From assembly GCA_963575745.1 (NCBI GenBank), contig CAUYUJ010009824.1, positions 402,411 to 442,410 of the forward strand: a stretch of 40,000 nucleotides of DNA. Reading direction: 5' to 3'. The notes under the pieces are model-generated. The model had not been told where the DNA came from. It did not search any database and saw only the letters and a program-made list of their open reading frames with translations. The position numbers were made by a program, and so were the translations under genes. This document shows, one piece after another, positions 1 through 9,453 of this stretch (its first letter is position 1; each line of letters opens with the position of its first letter). This DNA is from Prorocentrum cordatum. Its lineage: Eukaryota > Sar > Dinophyceae > Prorocentrales > Prorocentraceae.

Positions 1-1760
1 ACGCTTCGTGGCTCCATAGGGAGCTCCACCGAAGGCCCCAGTGCCCGCGCCCGCATGCGTCACCCACACCCATTTCGGCACACCCCTCGCACGCTTCCTG
101 GCTCCATAGGGAGCTCCACCGAAGGCCCCAGTGCCCGCGCCCGCATGCGTCACCCACACAATTCTCAAGGGAGGAAAAACCACCCGGACCGGACAATTGG
201 CGTTTACTAAACGGCCCTGGGCGTTTACTAAACATCCCTGCCCCGTTCGATTCCTTTTTTGGGTGCGTTTACTAAACTGCTTCGCGTGTCGGGGTGGTTA
301 TTGTCGGGGTGGATTTTCTGCCCTCTAAATTCGGCACACCCCTCACACGCTTCGTGGCTCCATAGGGAGCTCCGCCGAAGGCCCCAGTGCCCGCGCCCGC
401 ATGCGTCACCCACACCCATGTCGGCACACCCCTCACACGTTTCGTGGCTCCATAGGGAGCTCCACCGAAGGCCCCAGTGCCCGCGCCCGCATGCGTCACC
501 CACACCAATTTCGGCACACCCCTCACACTTTTCGTGGCTCCATAGTGAACTCCACCGAAGGCCCCAGTGCTGCCGCCCGCATGCGTCACCCACATCCAAT
601 TCGGCACACCCCTCACACCCTTCGTGGCCCCCTAGGAGCTCCGCCGAAGGCCCCAGTGCTGCCGCCTGCAGAAGCTCCGCCGAAGGCCCCAGTGCTGCCG
701 CCCGCATGCGTCACCCACACCCAATTCGGCACACCCCTCACACGTTTCGTGGCCCCATAGGATCTCCGCCGAAGGCCCCAGTGCTGCCGCCCGCATGGGT
801 CCCGCACGCCCAATTCGGCACACCCCTCACACGTTTCGTGGCCCCATAGGGAGCCCCACAGAAGGCCCCAGTGCTGCCGCCCGCATGCGCCCCGCACACC
901 CAATTCGGCACACCCCTCACACGTTTCGTGGCCCCATAGGGAGCCCCACCGAAGGCCCCAGTGCTGCCGACCGCATGCGTCACGCACACCCAATTCGGCA
1001 CACCCCTCACGCGTTTCGTGGCCCCATAGGGAGCCCCACCGAAGGCCCCAGTGGCGGCGCTCACATGCGCATGCGTCCCGCACACCCATTTCGGCACATC
1101 CCTGACAGGTTTCGTGGCCCCATCATCCACCGGAGGCCCCAGTGGCGGCGCTCACATGCGTCACCCACACCCACCCAATTCGGCACACCCCTCACACGTT
1201 TCGCGGCCCCATAGGGAGCTCCACCGAAGGCCCCAGCGGCCGCGCTCACATGCGCCCCCGCCACCAATCCCGGCACGCCCCTCACAACAACAGGTTTCGT
1301 GGCCCCATGGTGAGCTCCACCGAAGGCCCCAGTGCTGCCGCCCGCATGCGTCACCACCCGCACCCAATTTGGCACACCCCTCACACGTTTCGTGGCCCCA
1401 TAGAGAGCTGCTCCGAAGGCCCCAGCGGCGGCGCTCACATGCGTCCCCGCCACACATCCCAGTACACCCCTCACGCGCTTCGTGGCCCCATAGGGAGCTC
1501 CACCGAAGGCCCCAGTAGCGGCGCTTACATGCGTCTCCGCGACCCATCCGGGCACCCCCCCCCGCAGCAGCATCATGTTTCGGGGATCCATAGGGAGCTC
1601 CACTGGAGGCCCCAGTGGCGGCCCTCACATGCGTTTCCGCCACCCATGTCGGCACGCCCCGCGCGTGTTTCATGTCCCCATAGGGAGCTTCGCCGAATGC
1701 CCCAGTGGCACCCATCTCGGCACACCCGTCACACGTTCCGTAGTCCTATGGGGAGTTCCA
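1..1760. repeat. 90-bp tandem repeat array 1
   Basis: About 18-19 units of a 90-bp repeat; the stretch GCCCCATAGG recurs at 841, 931 and 1021, exactly 90 apart. Each unit carries a CTCACACGTTTCGTGGC block, a GAAGGCCCCAGTG block, GCATGCGTCAC and an AATTCGGCACACC block. Since 90 is a multiple of three, frames stay open for many units on both strands and give Cys/Trp/Gly-rich or His/Pro-rich shadow peptides. Units change type along the array: GCCCGCGCCCGC type at first, GCTGCCGCCCGC type from about 560, GGCGGCGCTCAC type from about 1050. The array runs off the left edge and is interrupted by the insertion at 165-327. No coding function is inferred. Confidence 0.95.
165..327. mobile_element. 163-bp MITE-like insertion in the 90-bp array
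   Basis: This segment interrupts a repeat unit and is flanked by a 5-bp direct duplication AATTC (160-164 and 328-332), which reads as a target-site duplication because uninterrupted units hold AATTC once. The ends form an imperfect inverted repeat: TCAAGGGAGGAAAA on the left matches the complement of TTTTCTGCCCTCTA on the right at 10 of 14 positions, and similarity continues inward (CCACCC and GACAAT blocks). Inside, GCGTTTACTAAAC occurs three times (200-212, 221-233, 265-277). There is no transposase, so it would be non-autonomous. Confidence 0.75.
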
Positions 1761-1830
1761 TGGAAGATGAAACCCGCAGCTGCGGTACTGACAACTGCAT
1801 ACGGTTGGGTTATTCGCCATGCTAATTTTT
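1761..1830 (+). repeat. Tail motif of composite repeat element (copy 1)
   Basis: The 90-bp homology ends near 1760. The following unique stretch closes with GCATACGGTTGGGTTATTCGCC and a T-rich end. A similar sequence (GCATATGGTTGGGTCTATCGCC, then ATAATTTTTT) follows array 2 at 3790-3826. Two arrays ending in the same motif indicates a defined element end. It abuts the head of the next copy at 1831. Confidence 0.75.
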
Positions 1831-3826
1831 CCCAACCATCCTGTGGTGTTGGGTCTTCGTTTTGAAGAGACGGTGCCCCGCGTTCCTCTCCTCTCCTCTC
1901 CTCTCCTCTCCTCTCCTCTCCTCTCCTCTCCTCTCCTCTCCTTTCCTCTCCTCCTCCTCCTCCTCATCCTCCTCATCCTCCTTCTCCCTCCTCCCCCTCT
2001 TCCCTGCGTTTCACCCACCCAGTACAGCGCTTCGTAGCCCCATAGGAGCTCCACCGAAGACCCAAAGCCCGCGCCCGCATGCGTCACCCACACCAATTCG
2101 GCACAACCCCTTCACACGTTTTCGTGGCTCCATAGGGAGCTCCACCGAAGGCCCAAGTGCCCGCGCCCCGCATGCGTCACCCACCCCCATTTTCGGCCCA
2201 CCCCTCACACGCTTCGTGGCTCCATAGGGAGCTCCACCGAAGGCCCCAGTGCCCGCGCCCGCATGCGTCAGCCACACCCATTTCGGCACACCCCTCACAC
2301 GTTTCGTGGCCCCATAGGGAGCTCCACCGAAGGCCCCAGTGCCCACGCCCACATGCGTCAGCCACACCGATTTCGGCACACCCCTCACACGCTTCGTGGC
2401 TCCATAGGGAGCTCCACCGAAGGCCCCAGTGCCCGCGCCCGCATGCGTCAGCCACACCCATTTCGGCCACACCCCGTAACACGTTCTTGGCCCCCATAGG
2501 GAGCTCACCGAGGCCCCGTGCCCGCCCCGCATTGCGTCACCAACACATTTCGGCCACACCCTCACCCCCTCACGCGTTCACTGGCCCCATAGGAGCTTCC
2601 CACCCGAAGGCCCCAGTGCCCGCGCCCGCATGCGTCAGCCACACATATTTCGACACAACCCTCACACCCTCGTGGCTCCATAGGGAAAGCCGCCACCGAA
2701 GGCACAGTGCCCGCGCCCGGCACAGTGCCCGCGCCGGCATGCGTCACCCACACCATTTCGGCCACACCCCTCACACGTTTCGTGGCCCTATAGGAAGCTC
2801 CGCCGAAGGCGCCCAGTGCTGCCGCCCGCATGCGTCACCCACATCCAGTTCGGCACACCCCTCACACGTTTCGTGGCCCCATAGGAGCTCCGCCGAAGGC
2901 CCCAGTGCTGCCGCCGGCATGCGTCACCCACACACAATTCGGCACACCCCTCACACGTTTCGTGGCCCCATAGTAGAAGCTCCGCCGAAGGCCCCAGTGC
3001 CCGCGCCCGCATGCGTCACCCACGCACATTTCGGCACACCCCTCACACGCTTCGTGGCTCCATAGGGAGCTCCACCGAAGGCTCCCGTGCCCGCGCCCGC
3101 ATGCGTCGGCCACGCCCATTTCGGCACACCCCTCACGCGTTTCGTGGCTCCATAGGGAGCTCCACCGAAGGCCCCAGTGCCCGCGCCCACATGCGTCACC
3201 CACACCCATTTCTGCACGCCTCTCTCCGCTTCGTGGCCCATTAGGGAGCCCCACCGAAGGCCCCAGTGCCGCGCCCGCATGCGTCAGCCACGCCCATTTT
3301 TCGGCACACCCCTCACACGCTCGTGGCCCATAAAGAGCTTCCGCCGAAGGCCCAGTGCCCGCGCCGCATGCGTCAGCCACACCCATTTCGGCACGCCCCT
3401 CACGCGTTCCGTGGCCCCATAGGGAGCCCCGCCGAAGGTCCCAGTGGGTGTGCCCGCATGCGTCCCGCACACCCATGCCGGCACACCCCTCGGCCCCAGT
3501 GCCCGCGCCCGCATGCGTCAACCACACCCATTTCGGCACACCCCTCAAACGTTTCGTGGTCCCATGGGGAGCTCCACCGAAGGCCTCAGTGCCCGCGCCC
3601 GCATGCGTCAGACACACCAATTTCGTCAACTCCCTCACACGTTTCGTGGCCGCATAGGGAGCTCCACCGAAGGCCCTAGTGGGTGTGCCCGCATGCGTCC
3701 CGCACACCCATTTCGGCACACCCCTCGTACGTTTCGTGGCCCCGTAGGGGGCTCCACCGAGAAGACATTCACAAGTGCAATATTCACGATTGCATATGGT
3801 TGGGTCTATCGCCAGGATAATTTTTT
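1831..3826 (+). mobile_element. Composite repeat element, copy 2 (head, CT tract, 90-bp array, tail)
   Basis: The parts in order are: a head at 1831-1885 that begins CCCAACCATCC and closes a small hairpin with GTTGGG; a CT-rich microsatellite at about 1885-2003; about 19 units of the 90-bp repeat (about 2030-3765); and a tail at about 3766-3826. The same head followed by a microsatellite and 90-bp units recurs at 34135, and the same tail precedes this copy. CCCAACC at the head and GGTTGGG in the tail could act as short terminal inverted repeats. No protein is encoded. Mobility is inferred from the repeated architecture; no target duplication was found. Confidence 0.65.
1885..2003. repeat. CT-rich microsatellite inside composite element
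   Basis: CTCTC pentamers pass into CTC trinucleotides and then CTT/CCT-rich sequence. It lies between head and array, the same position as the CT/CAT tract of the copy at 34135. Confidence 0.95.
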
Positions 3827-4072
3827 ATGTTGTTCTACACTGGCAGATCTCACATTTCTGCATCGCGAGCATGCTCGCCTCGGAAAACCAATGGGCTTGA
3901 TCATGCCGTTGTATCGCGAGCATCGCTCGCTCGCTGACGCGTGCAGGTGGAAGAGGACGACGATGATATCAATGACATCGGTTATGCTTTATAGCGGTTT
4001 TGGCACGAAGGCCGCAGCCATTGCCGCCCTTGCCGCCATTGCCCGAGCTATAACAGTCGCGTCGCGATAGTT
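3827..4072 (+). other. Spacer upstream of first gene, start of the palindrome-rich island
   Basis: Sequence character changes abruptly after the repeat element. Two GCGAGC-type palindromes lie here (3865-3878 perfect, and 3916-3930). A short acidic open stretch near 3950-3997 (VEEDDDDINDIGYAL, then a stop) and an Ala/Ile-rich one near 4010-4060 may be 5' exon remnants or chance. I see no clear promoter. Confidence 0.5.
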
Positions 4073-7000
4073 ATGGCGAAGTCGAAGGACGCAACCAAGG
4101 CCGCGTGGGATGTATCCGCCTTAGCTTCCGCGGCGAGCTTTGCTCGCGCGACGCGGTATGCTGTGGCGTTGCAACGTTGGCGAGTATGCTCGCATAATGC
4201 AAACGTTGTCCAATGGCGAGCTTCGCTCGCGTGGAGAGTGTCGCGCGACGCGCGCATGTGTAAGTAAGGCCAGCGCTGCTGGCGTGAAGTCGGAGCGGAA
4301 CAAGGAATAGCGCGCCGCCGCGTTGGCGCGGCCCATCAATAAGCAGATTCAGCTGTACTACGCTGGCCAGGAACTCGAGGGCGTCTCTGCAATTCAGGCC
4401 AGGCTCCTCGGAGCCATCAAGGGTTGCGACTTGTGCGAGTCGAAGTACGCGCACGCGATGAAGGCGGGGGTGCACCCCGGCAGCCGCGACGAGGCCGGAC
4501 TCGCACCGTTCGACGTCCACGACTTGTTGGGCATCCTGGTGGTCAAGGGGTGGGACGACGACGGGGCGTCGAAGGCGCTCGCGTGCGAGGGCCATTCGGC
4601 TTGCGCCATCTTCCGAATTGCTGTCAAAACACGCGTCCGTGTTTCGTGCAGCAAGAGTGGCGCAAACGAAACACGCGCGCCGCGCGCGCTATTGCGAGCG
4701 TCATCTCGCAAGGTCGGATCGACAACCGTGCATTCGTATTGTGCAAACCTGCTCAAAGTGGGCTAATGGATTCCAATCGGCGACACCATTATCCGCACTT
4801 TCAACGTGAAGTTAGCGGTGGGGTCGGACGGCTTGCTCCCTCTGATCAAGGGCCCGCTGATCGCCACTGTGCGATGCTCGCGCGCGACGGCCGCGCTGCG
4901 TTGTATCCACGGCGGGGCGCGGTCGATGAACCAGGGAATATCAGATGAGCACGGCCGCGTCTCCACGGCTCGCATCTGTGAGCGACAGCCGTCGTTCAAG
5001 CGGCCATTGGAGCGCGGCTTGAAGTGCAACGCCATCAACGCCCTGCTGGTGACGCGCTGCCCAGAACTGATGAAACGCATGGCCCAGAGCGGCAGCGCGG
5101 ACCACGGGGCCGCGCGCCGGGCCACCGCGGTGCAGCGCGCCAGGAAGGTCTGGGGGATCGCGAGGACGCAGCCGAGCCTCGAGACGGCCGAGGACTGGGC
5201 GAATGCACAGCGCACTGCAGCATTCGGCATGCCGAGCGAGTTCGAGAGGGAGTTGCCGTGATAGACAATTAATAGGCTCACGCCACGACCGCCATCGCTC
5301 ATGGCGAGCATGCTCGCCGCCTCGTGGCGAGCGCGCAGGGCGGCAGGCGCGTGTTGGGCAGGGGGGCGGGGGCGGGGGGCCGAGGAAACTGCGTGCCTTG
5401 CACGAGTGGCTGATCCCCGAACTGTCGGGGCAGCGCGGACATCAGTTTCGCCAGGGCGCGGAGTGGTGGGAAGGAGGGGGCCATGCTCGACATCCTCGAG
5501 AAGTTCGAGCGGTCCCTCAGCGCAAAGCGCACCATCGCGTGTGACAGTCTGCAGGCGCTCAGCCAGCAGCAATTCGCGGAGGGCCCGCCGTGGGCACTGG
5601 CGTTGATCGAGGCGCAATTGGCGCCGCCCCGGAAGTGGGCGGCGCCAGGCGGCGAGAGCGCGCTTGCACGCGCAGCGGGCTACAAGGAATGTCCCCTGGC
5701 GGCAAGAACAGGGGCAAGGCCGTCCGAGCGGCCAACATCACGCATGCGCGCAGGACGTTCACGGCGGCCCACGCGCACGCCAGCGAGCTCGTTAGGCTTG
5801 AGTGCACGTCGCAGCTCGACATCCGCCTGGTCACGATGGTACTGGGGCGGGGGAGGCGAGCGGTGCTCGCTGGGAAGCGGTGGGCGAGGGGCGGCGAACG
5901 ATGCTCGCCAGGAAGCGATCGATGGCGAGCGATGCTCGCTTGCGCACGCGCGCGCGTAGCAGGCCCAGGTGCTGGGCAAGACGTGCGAATGGCGCAAACA
6001 GTACACCTCCATGGTCGACGTGGTGGCCGACTTCTGGGAGGCCATGAACGCCGACGCGTTGCAGGTGCGCAACGTGCCGTTGCCGCGGCTCGTCATCGAG
6101 ACAGGCGTCGGCGACGCTGATGCTATCGCAAACCCTGCGCCGAAGACGGCCAACCTTGCGGCCTCCAGCACGGCGCTGGGGACGGTGCGCCTGTCCTTAT
6201 CTGGCGTTGGCGCCGTCGACCCGCAGACCTTTCAGGTCAAGGGCTTCACGGTCGGCGCCACCGTCACCCCCGCCGCCTTGAAGAAGGGGGCGGACGCGGC
6301 CCGCTACCTGATCACTGCCATCAATGGTCAGACGGTCCACGTACGTGGACCGTCGGATACTGACATCACGCTGAGGATGGGCGAGGTTCTCGACGGATAC
6401 AATGTGCTCGTGAGTGCCGAACTCAAGGCTTATGCGCTGTAGTTCGTTGTGGGCATAAAGTCCCATAAGTGCGAGCTTTGCTCGCCGACAGGGTCGCATT
6501 GCGTTGGCGGGGTTTGCTTGGTGCAAGTGGGCGGGAGGGGGCAGGGTGGCGAGGATGCGCGCGATGGGCGCGTGCCAGGTTGTCGGTTGCGCGCAGCTCG
6601 ACAAGTTTCGGCGCGCGAATAAGGGCGCAGCGATCGAGAACGCGAAGGCGCGCTTGCGTCTCGCACTCGGCGCCGTCGAAGGCCTCAAGATCTTCGGCGG
6701 GGGGAAGTTGGCGTGCAAGCAGCGGGCGCCCCGTGGTGTAGCAAACTCGGGAGCGACGCTCGCACTCACGATCTAAGCCCCCGCCGGCCCCGCCCCAATT
6801 TTTGCGCGCTAAGCTCGACATGCGACGCAGCCAGGTGTAGTGACATCGCGCCACCCGCATCGCCCAGGAGAGTGGCAAGGTGAACTTGATTGCGACGAGC
6901 GCCTGCAAGGTTGGCGAGCTGCAGATCGTGTCGACGTACGACACGATCAGCATCGATAAGCAGAGCTCGGCAATCATGCGTGTCTCTCACAACGGGGACT

Positions 7001-7428
7001 TCGCTGGAGCTGCGGTGGCGCCCTCGGTGCTTGAACTGGGCGGCGTTCAGTCCGCGGCGACCCTTCGGGGCAAGCGCGACCGCCTCGATGGCGAGAAGAT
7101 GTTCGCGTCGAGCCCGGTCTGGTATGTCCAGATGGTCCATGGGGAACGCCGCAATGTCGAGCTTCGCTCGCTCGAAACCTCAGTCTTGGACAAGAAGGTG
7201 ATCATGGCTATGGGGGTCAACGTGGAGGATATCAAAGAGGGGCAGCTCATTCTGGCTCTGCTCCAGGATACGGGCGACGGCGCGGGCGGCGCAGTCGGCA
7301 GCGGCAGCGACGCCGCCAACCGTGACGGGGGCGGCAAGGACAGCAAGGGTGGCTGCACGGGCGGCAAGGGCGGCAGGGGCGGCAAGGGCGGCGAGGTTCC
7401 TGGTCGAGGGAGGGGGCGGGGCGCATAA
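4073..7428 (+). CDS. Multi-exon gene, protein of unknown function with Gly/Lys-rich C-terminus
   Basis: I do not recognise a family. Exon 1 is 4073-4111 (MAKSKDATKAAWD), spliced in phase 0 across a 232-nt GT-AG intron to 4344 (QIQLYYAGQELEGVSAIQAR). An exon covering about 4812-5257 ends in phase 2 and joins 5385 (KLRALHEWLIPEL). That exon ends at 5838 and joins 5963 (AQVLGKTCEWRKQYTSMVD). It ends at 6409 before a GTGAGT donor, then 6579 or 6597 to 6737, then 6868-7428 with a stop. The tail from about 7270 is Gly/Lys/Asp-rich and ends GRGRGRGA. Oddities: a TAA at 4764-4766 sits in an otherwise coding-like frame, so the second intron is unresolved; frame breaks fall on GGGGG (5476-5480) and CCCC (5693-5696), each restored by one base. 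Seven GCGAGC palindromes lie in introns 1, 3, 4 and 5. Single gene versus two is likely but not certain. Confidence 0.6.
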
Positions 7429-7696
7429 GCCGTGCTGACGCCCTGTCTAACATCGGCCATGCGAGTCCTTATAAACGCATGAACGCTCGTACCTCTTTCT
7501 CTCCACTTCCCACCCGCCACGATGCCGCGACAGCGATCAGTGCCGATGTTGCGAGCAATGCTAGCCGAGGCCGCGCGCCGCGCCTGATCGACGCATGCGG
7601 TGAGTCGAGGGTGATGTGCGCCGCTCGCGCTCCTCGGGCGCCGCGAAGCTGCGCGGCGCGCCGCGCGCGCGCGGGGGATTGGGCCCGGCGGGGGCC
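7429..7696 (+). other. 268-nt spacer between two same-strand genes
   Basis: It lies between the stop of the upstream gene and the ATG at 7697. It is rich in CG-alternating sequence near 7650-7680 (GCGCGGCGCGCCGCGCGCGCG). No palindrome of the GCGAGC type, no TATA-like box and no terminator hairpin stands out. The short distance fits closely packed unidirectional genes. Confidence 0.5.
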
Positions 7697-9195
7697 ATGG
7701 CGCCGAACAACCCTCGCCCTGCGAACGTGCAGCGCGACATCGTGGCGGTTTACGGCGGCGGCGGCGTGAAGGAGAGGCACCCGTGGCTGCCCGAAGTGAT
7801 GGCGATCGAACTGAAGGAGTTCGTTCGCATAGACCGAGGTGACAGAGAGTTGGCTCGGTTCTTTTTTTGTCGTCGTTCGTGTCGCGCGTAGTGCGTGCCG
7901 CATGCATGCGCACAGCTGTGTTAGCTATAGCTTCCTCGGCTATGACATGCGCAGCGGCGACCCGGTGCAGGGCGTCGAGTGGTGCTTCCAGCTCATTGCG
8001 TTGCGCGATGCGGCGGTGGACAGCCACGTCGAGAAGAACAAGCCGAAGGCCGTTGCATTCCGAAATGTGTTCGTGCATGCGAGCTGCGCTCGCGCTGTAA
8101 CACGGCATGCGAGCACGCTCGCAAATTAGACCACCGCTAGGACCCGATGGCTGATGCAGCTCCGTCGTCCACGGTCCTGGAGCGGCGGGGCAAGTTGTAC
8201 ATCGCGGCGAGAGTGCCGACGTACGTGGAGATCACGTACCCCGCGTTCCATTCGATGGGTCAGGAGTTCGGCCCTCGCACGATGCTCGCGAAGGCCACCC
8301 CGAACAAGTGCGAGAAGTTGCACATCGAGTTCACAGAGGATAACATCAATCATTCTGCTCACGCGTGCCCGAACACGCACCCCAATACGTTTTCGACCAC
8401 AGACAGAAGATTCACCACATCGGAGCACACAACAAGCATATACTTGTTGTGTGTACCGACGCTTGCAAGTTTAATCGGTGTGGTGGTGGTGGTGGTTCAG
8501 CGCGTCTGCTGCAGCGAGCTGTGCTCGCTTTGCTCGCTAGGGGGGTGGCAGACGATTGTTGGTGCCGTGATCGGTTCGAGCATAGCTCGAAGTCGGAATT
8601 TTTGATTTGGTTGGCGAGATGCGATGGCCTCCCTGATCTGCCAGATATTAATGTCCAATATCGCGGGTACAAGTGCGAGGCCGACGGCGACCCGCCTGCG
8701 GGGCCGGCGTCGCCCAACGTGAGGTGGGTGAAGCGCCGCCGGGAGGCTGGCGGAATCGTCTGGGCCACGAGCGTCAAGTTCCAGACGAAGGATGGCCCCA
8801 AGGAAGCCCGCGCGACGCCAGCGCAGTCCGAGGACCGCGCGCTGTCCAGATGCGCACGCACGCGAGAGCAGGGCTCGCGCATACATATCTGACCGACCCC
8901 GTCCCCACGCACGTGTTCATATTTCCCTTGCATGCAAGGGGCATATGGAACATGTGCATACCCACGGGACTGGGACAAATACATTGAGGGGGCGCGCCTG
9001 ACGGAAGCGAATTCGCAGTCGATCTAGGACAGCAAGAACATCAGCGACGTCAGTTTCGACAGGGTGCGTTCACCCCCGATGGCGGGTGCACCCGCTATCG
9101 GCGAGGCGGCGTCCAGTGAGGCGGCGTCGCCCGCGAGCAACGTCTCGCGCCCCCAGCGCCAGGTCATTTTGTTTGGTCAATGTGTTGGCCCCTAG
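7697..9195 (+). CDS. Multi-exon gene, unknown function; internal TAG in last exon
   Basis: Family not recognised. Exon 1 is 7697-7848, starting MAPNNPRPANVQRDIVAVYG. A 76-nt GTTGGC...TTAG intron in phase 2 leads to 7925-8066 (YSFLGYDMRSGDPVQGVEW...). A 74-nt phase-0 intron (8067-8140) holding two GCGAGC palindromes leads to 8141 (DPMADAAPSSTVLERRGKL). Further coding-like pieces are at about 8414-8450 (KIHHIGAHNKH, frame uncertain), about 8650-8850 (YRGYKCEADGDPPAGPASPN onward) and about 8960-9195. The last piece reads DWDKYIEGARLTEANSQSI, then TAG at 9025-9027, then continues in the same frame (DSKNISDVSFDR onward) to a TAG at 9193-9195. Either it carries one nonsense change or the gene ends at 9027 and the rest is 3' UTR. 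The middle exons are not phase-resolved. Confidence 0.55.
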
Positions 9196-9213
9196 GGGTC
9201 GACAAATTGACCA
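9174..9213. repeat. 40-bp imperfect palindrome at gene end
   Basis: It overlaps the last codons and stop of the upstream gene. It is centred on CCCCTAGGGG, with outer arms TGGTCAAT and ATTGACCA; about three mismatches per 20-nt arm. It could form a 3' hairpin in RNA, perhaps linked to 3'-end formation, but no function is shown. Confidence 0.7.
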
Positions 9214-9453
9214 GACAAGTTGACCTGGCTAGCTAGGCGCTTACACAACCGCGCGGCTGCGCAGGCGCTCGCATGAAAGGCGAGCATGTTCATCGCCGCC
9301 GTCACCTAACACAGTCAACATCACCATCGCTATCATCACCGCCATCACCCCCGACGTCCTCATCACCATGCCGCCCACGGGTCGTCACGCCCCGACCCGC
9401 GCCGCAGCGAGCGCGGATCGCGTGCGCCGCCCGCCCCCGCCCCCGCGCGCGCC
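9196..9453 (+). other. 258-nt spacer
   Basis: It contains the right half of the 40-bp palindrome, then a TCACCATCGC-like trinucleotide-rich stretch near 9310-9370 and a GC-rich leader before the ATG at 9454. Nothing else is recognised. Confidence 0.45.

Noticed and set aside
2157-3719. Long frames of about 300 codons on + and - through the 90-bp array, some with regular Cys spacing like a zinc-binding repeat
   Set aside because: The 90-bp period keeps any stop-free frame open; both strands are equally open and there is no start, leader or non-repeat extension.
1-3765. CRISPR-like array
   Set aside because: Units are contiguous and similar over all 90 bp, with no unique spacers and no cas genes; eukaryotic satellite is the better reading.
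7158-7176. Another GCGAGC-type palindrome (TCGAGCTTCGCTCG) as an intron mark
   Set aside because: It lies in open exon sequence coding VELRSLE and the arms are shorter; counted as an exception, not as an intron.
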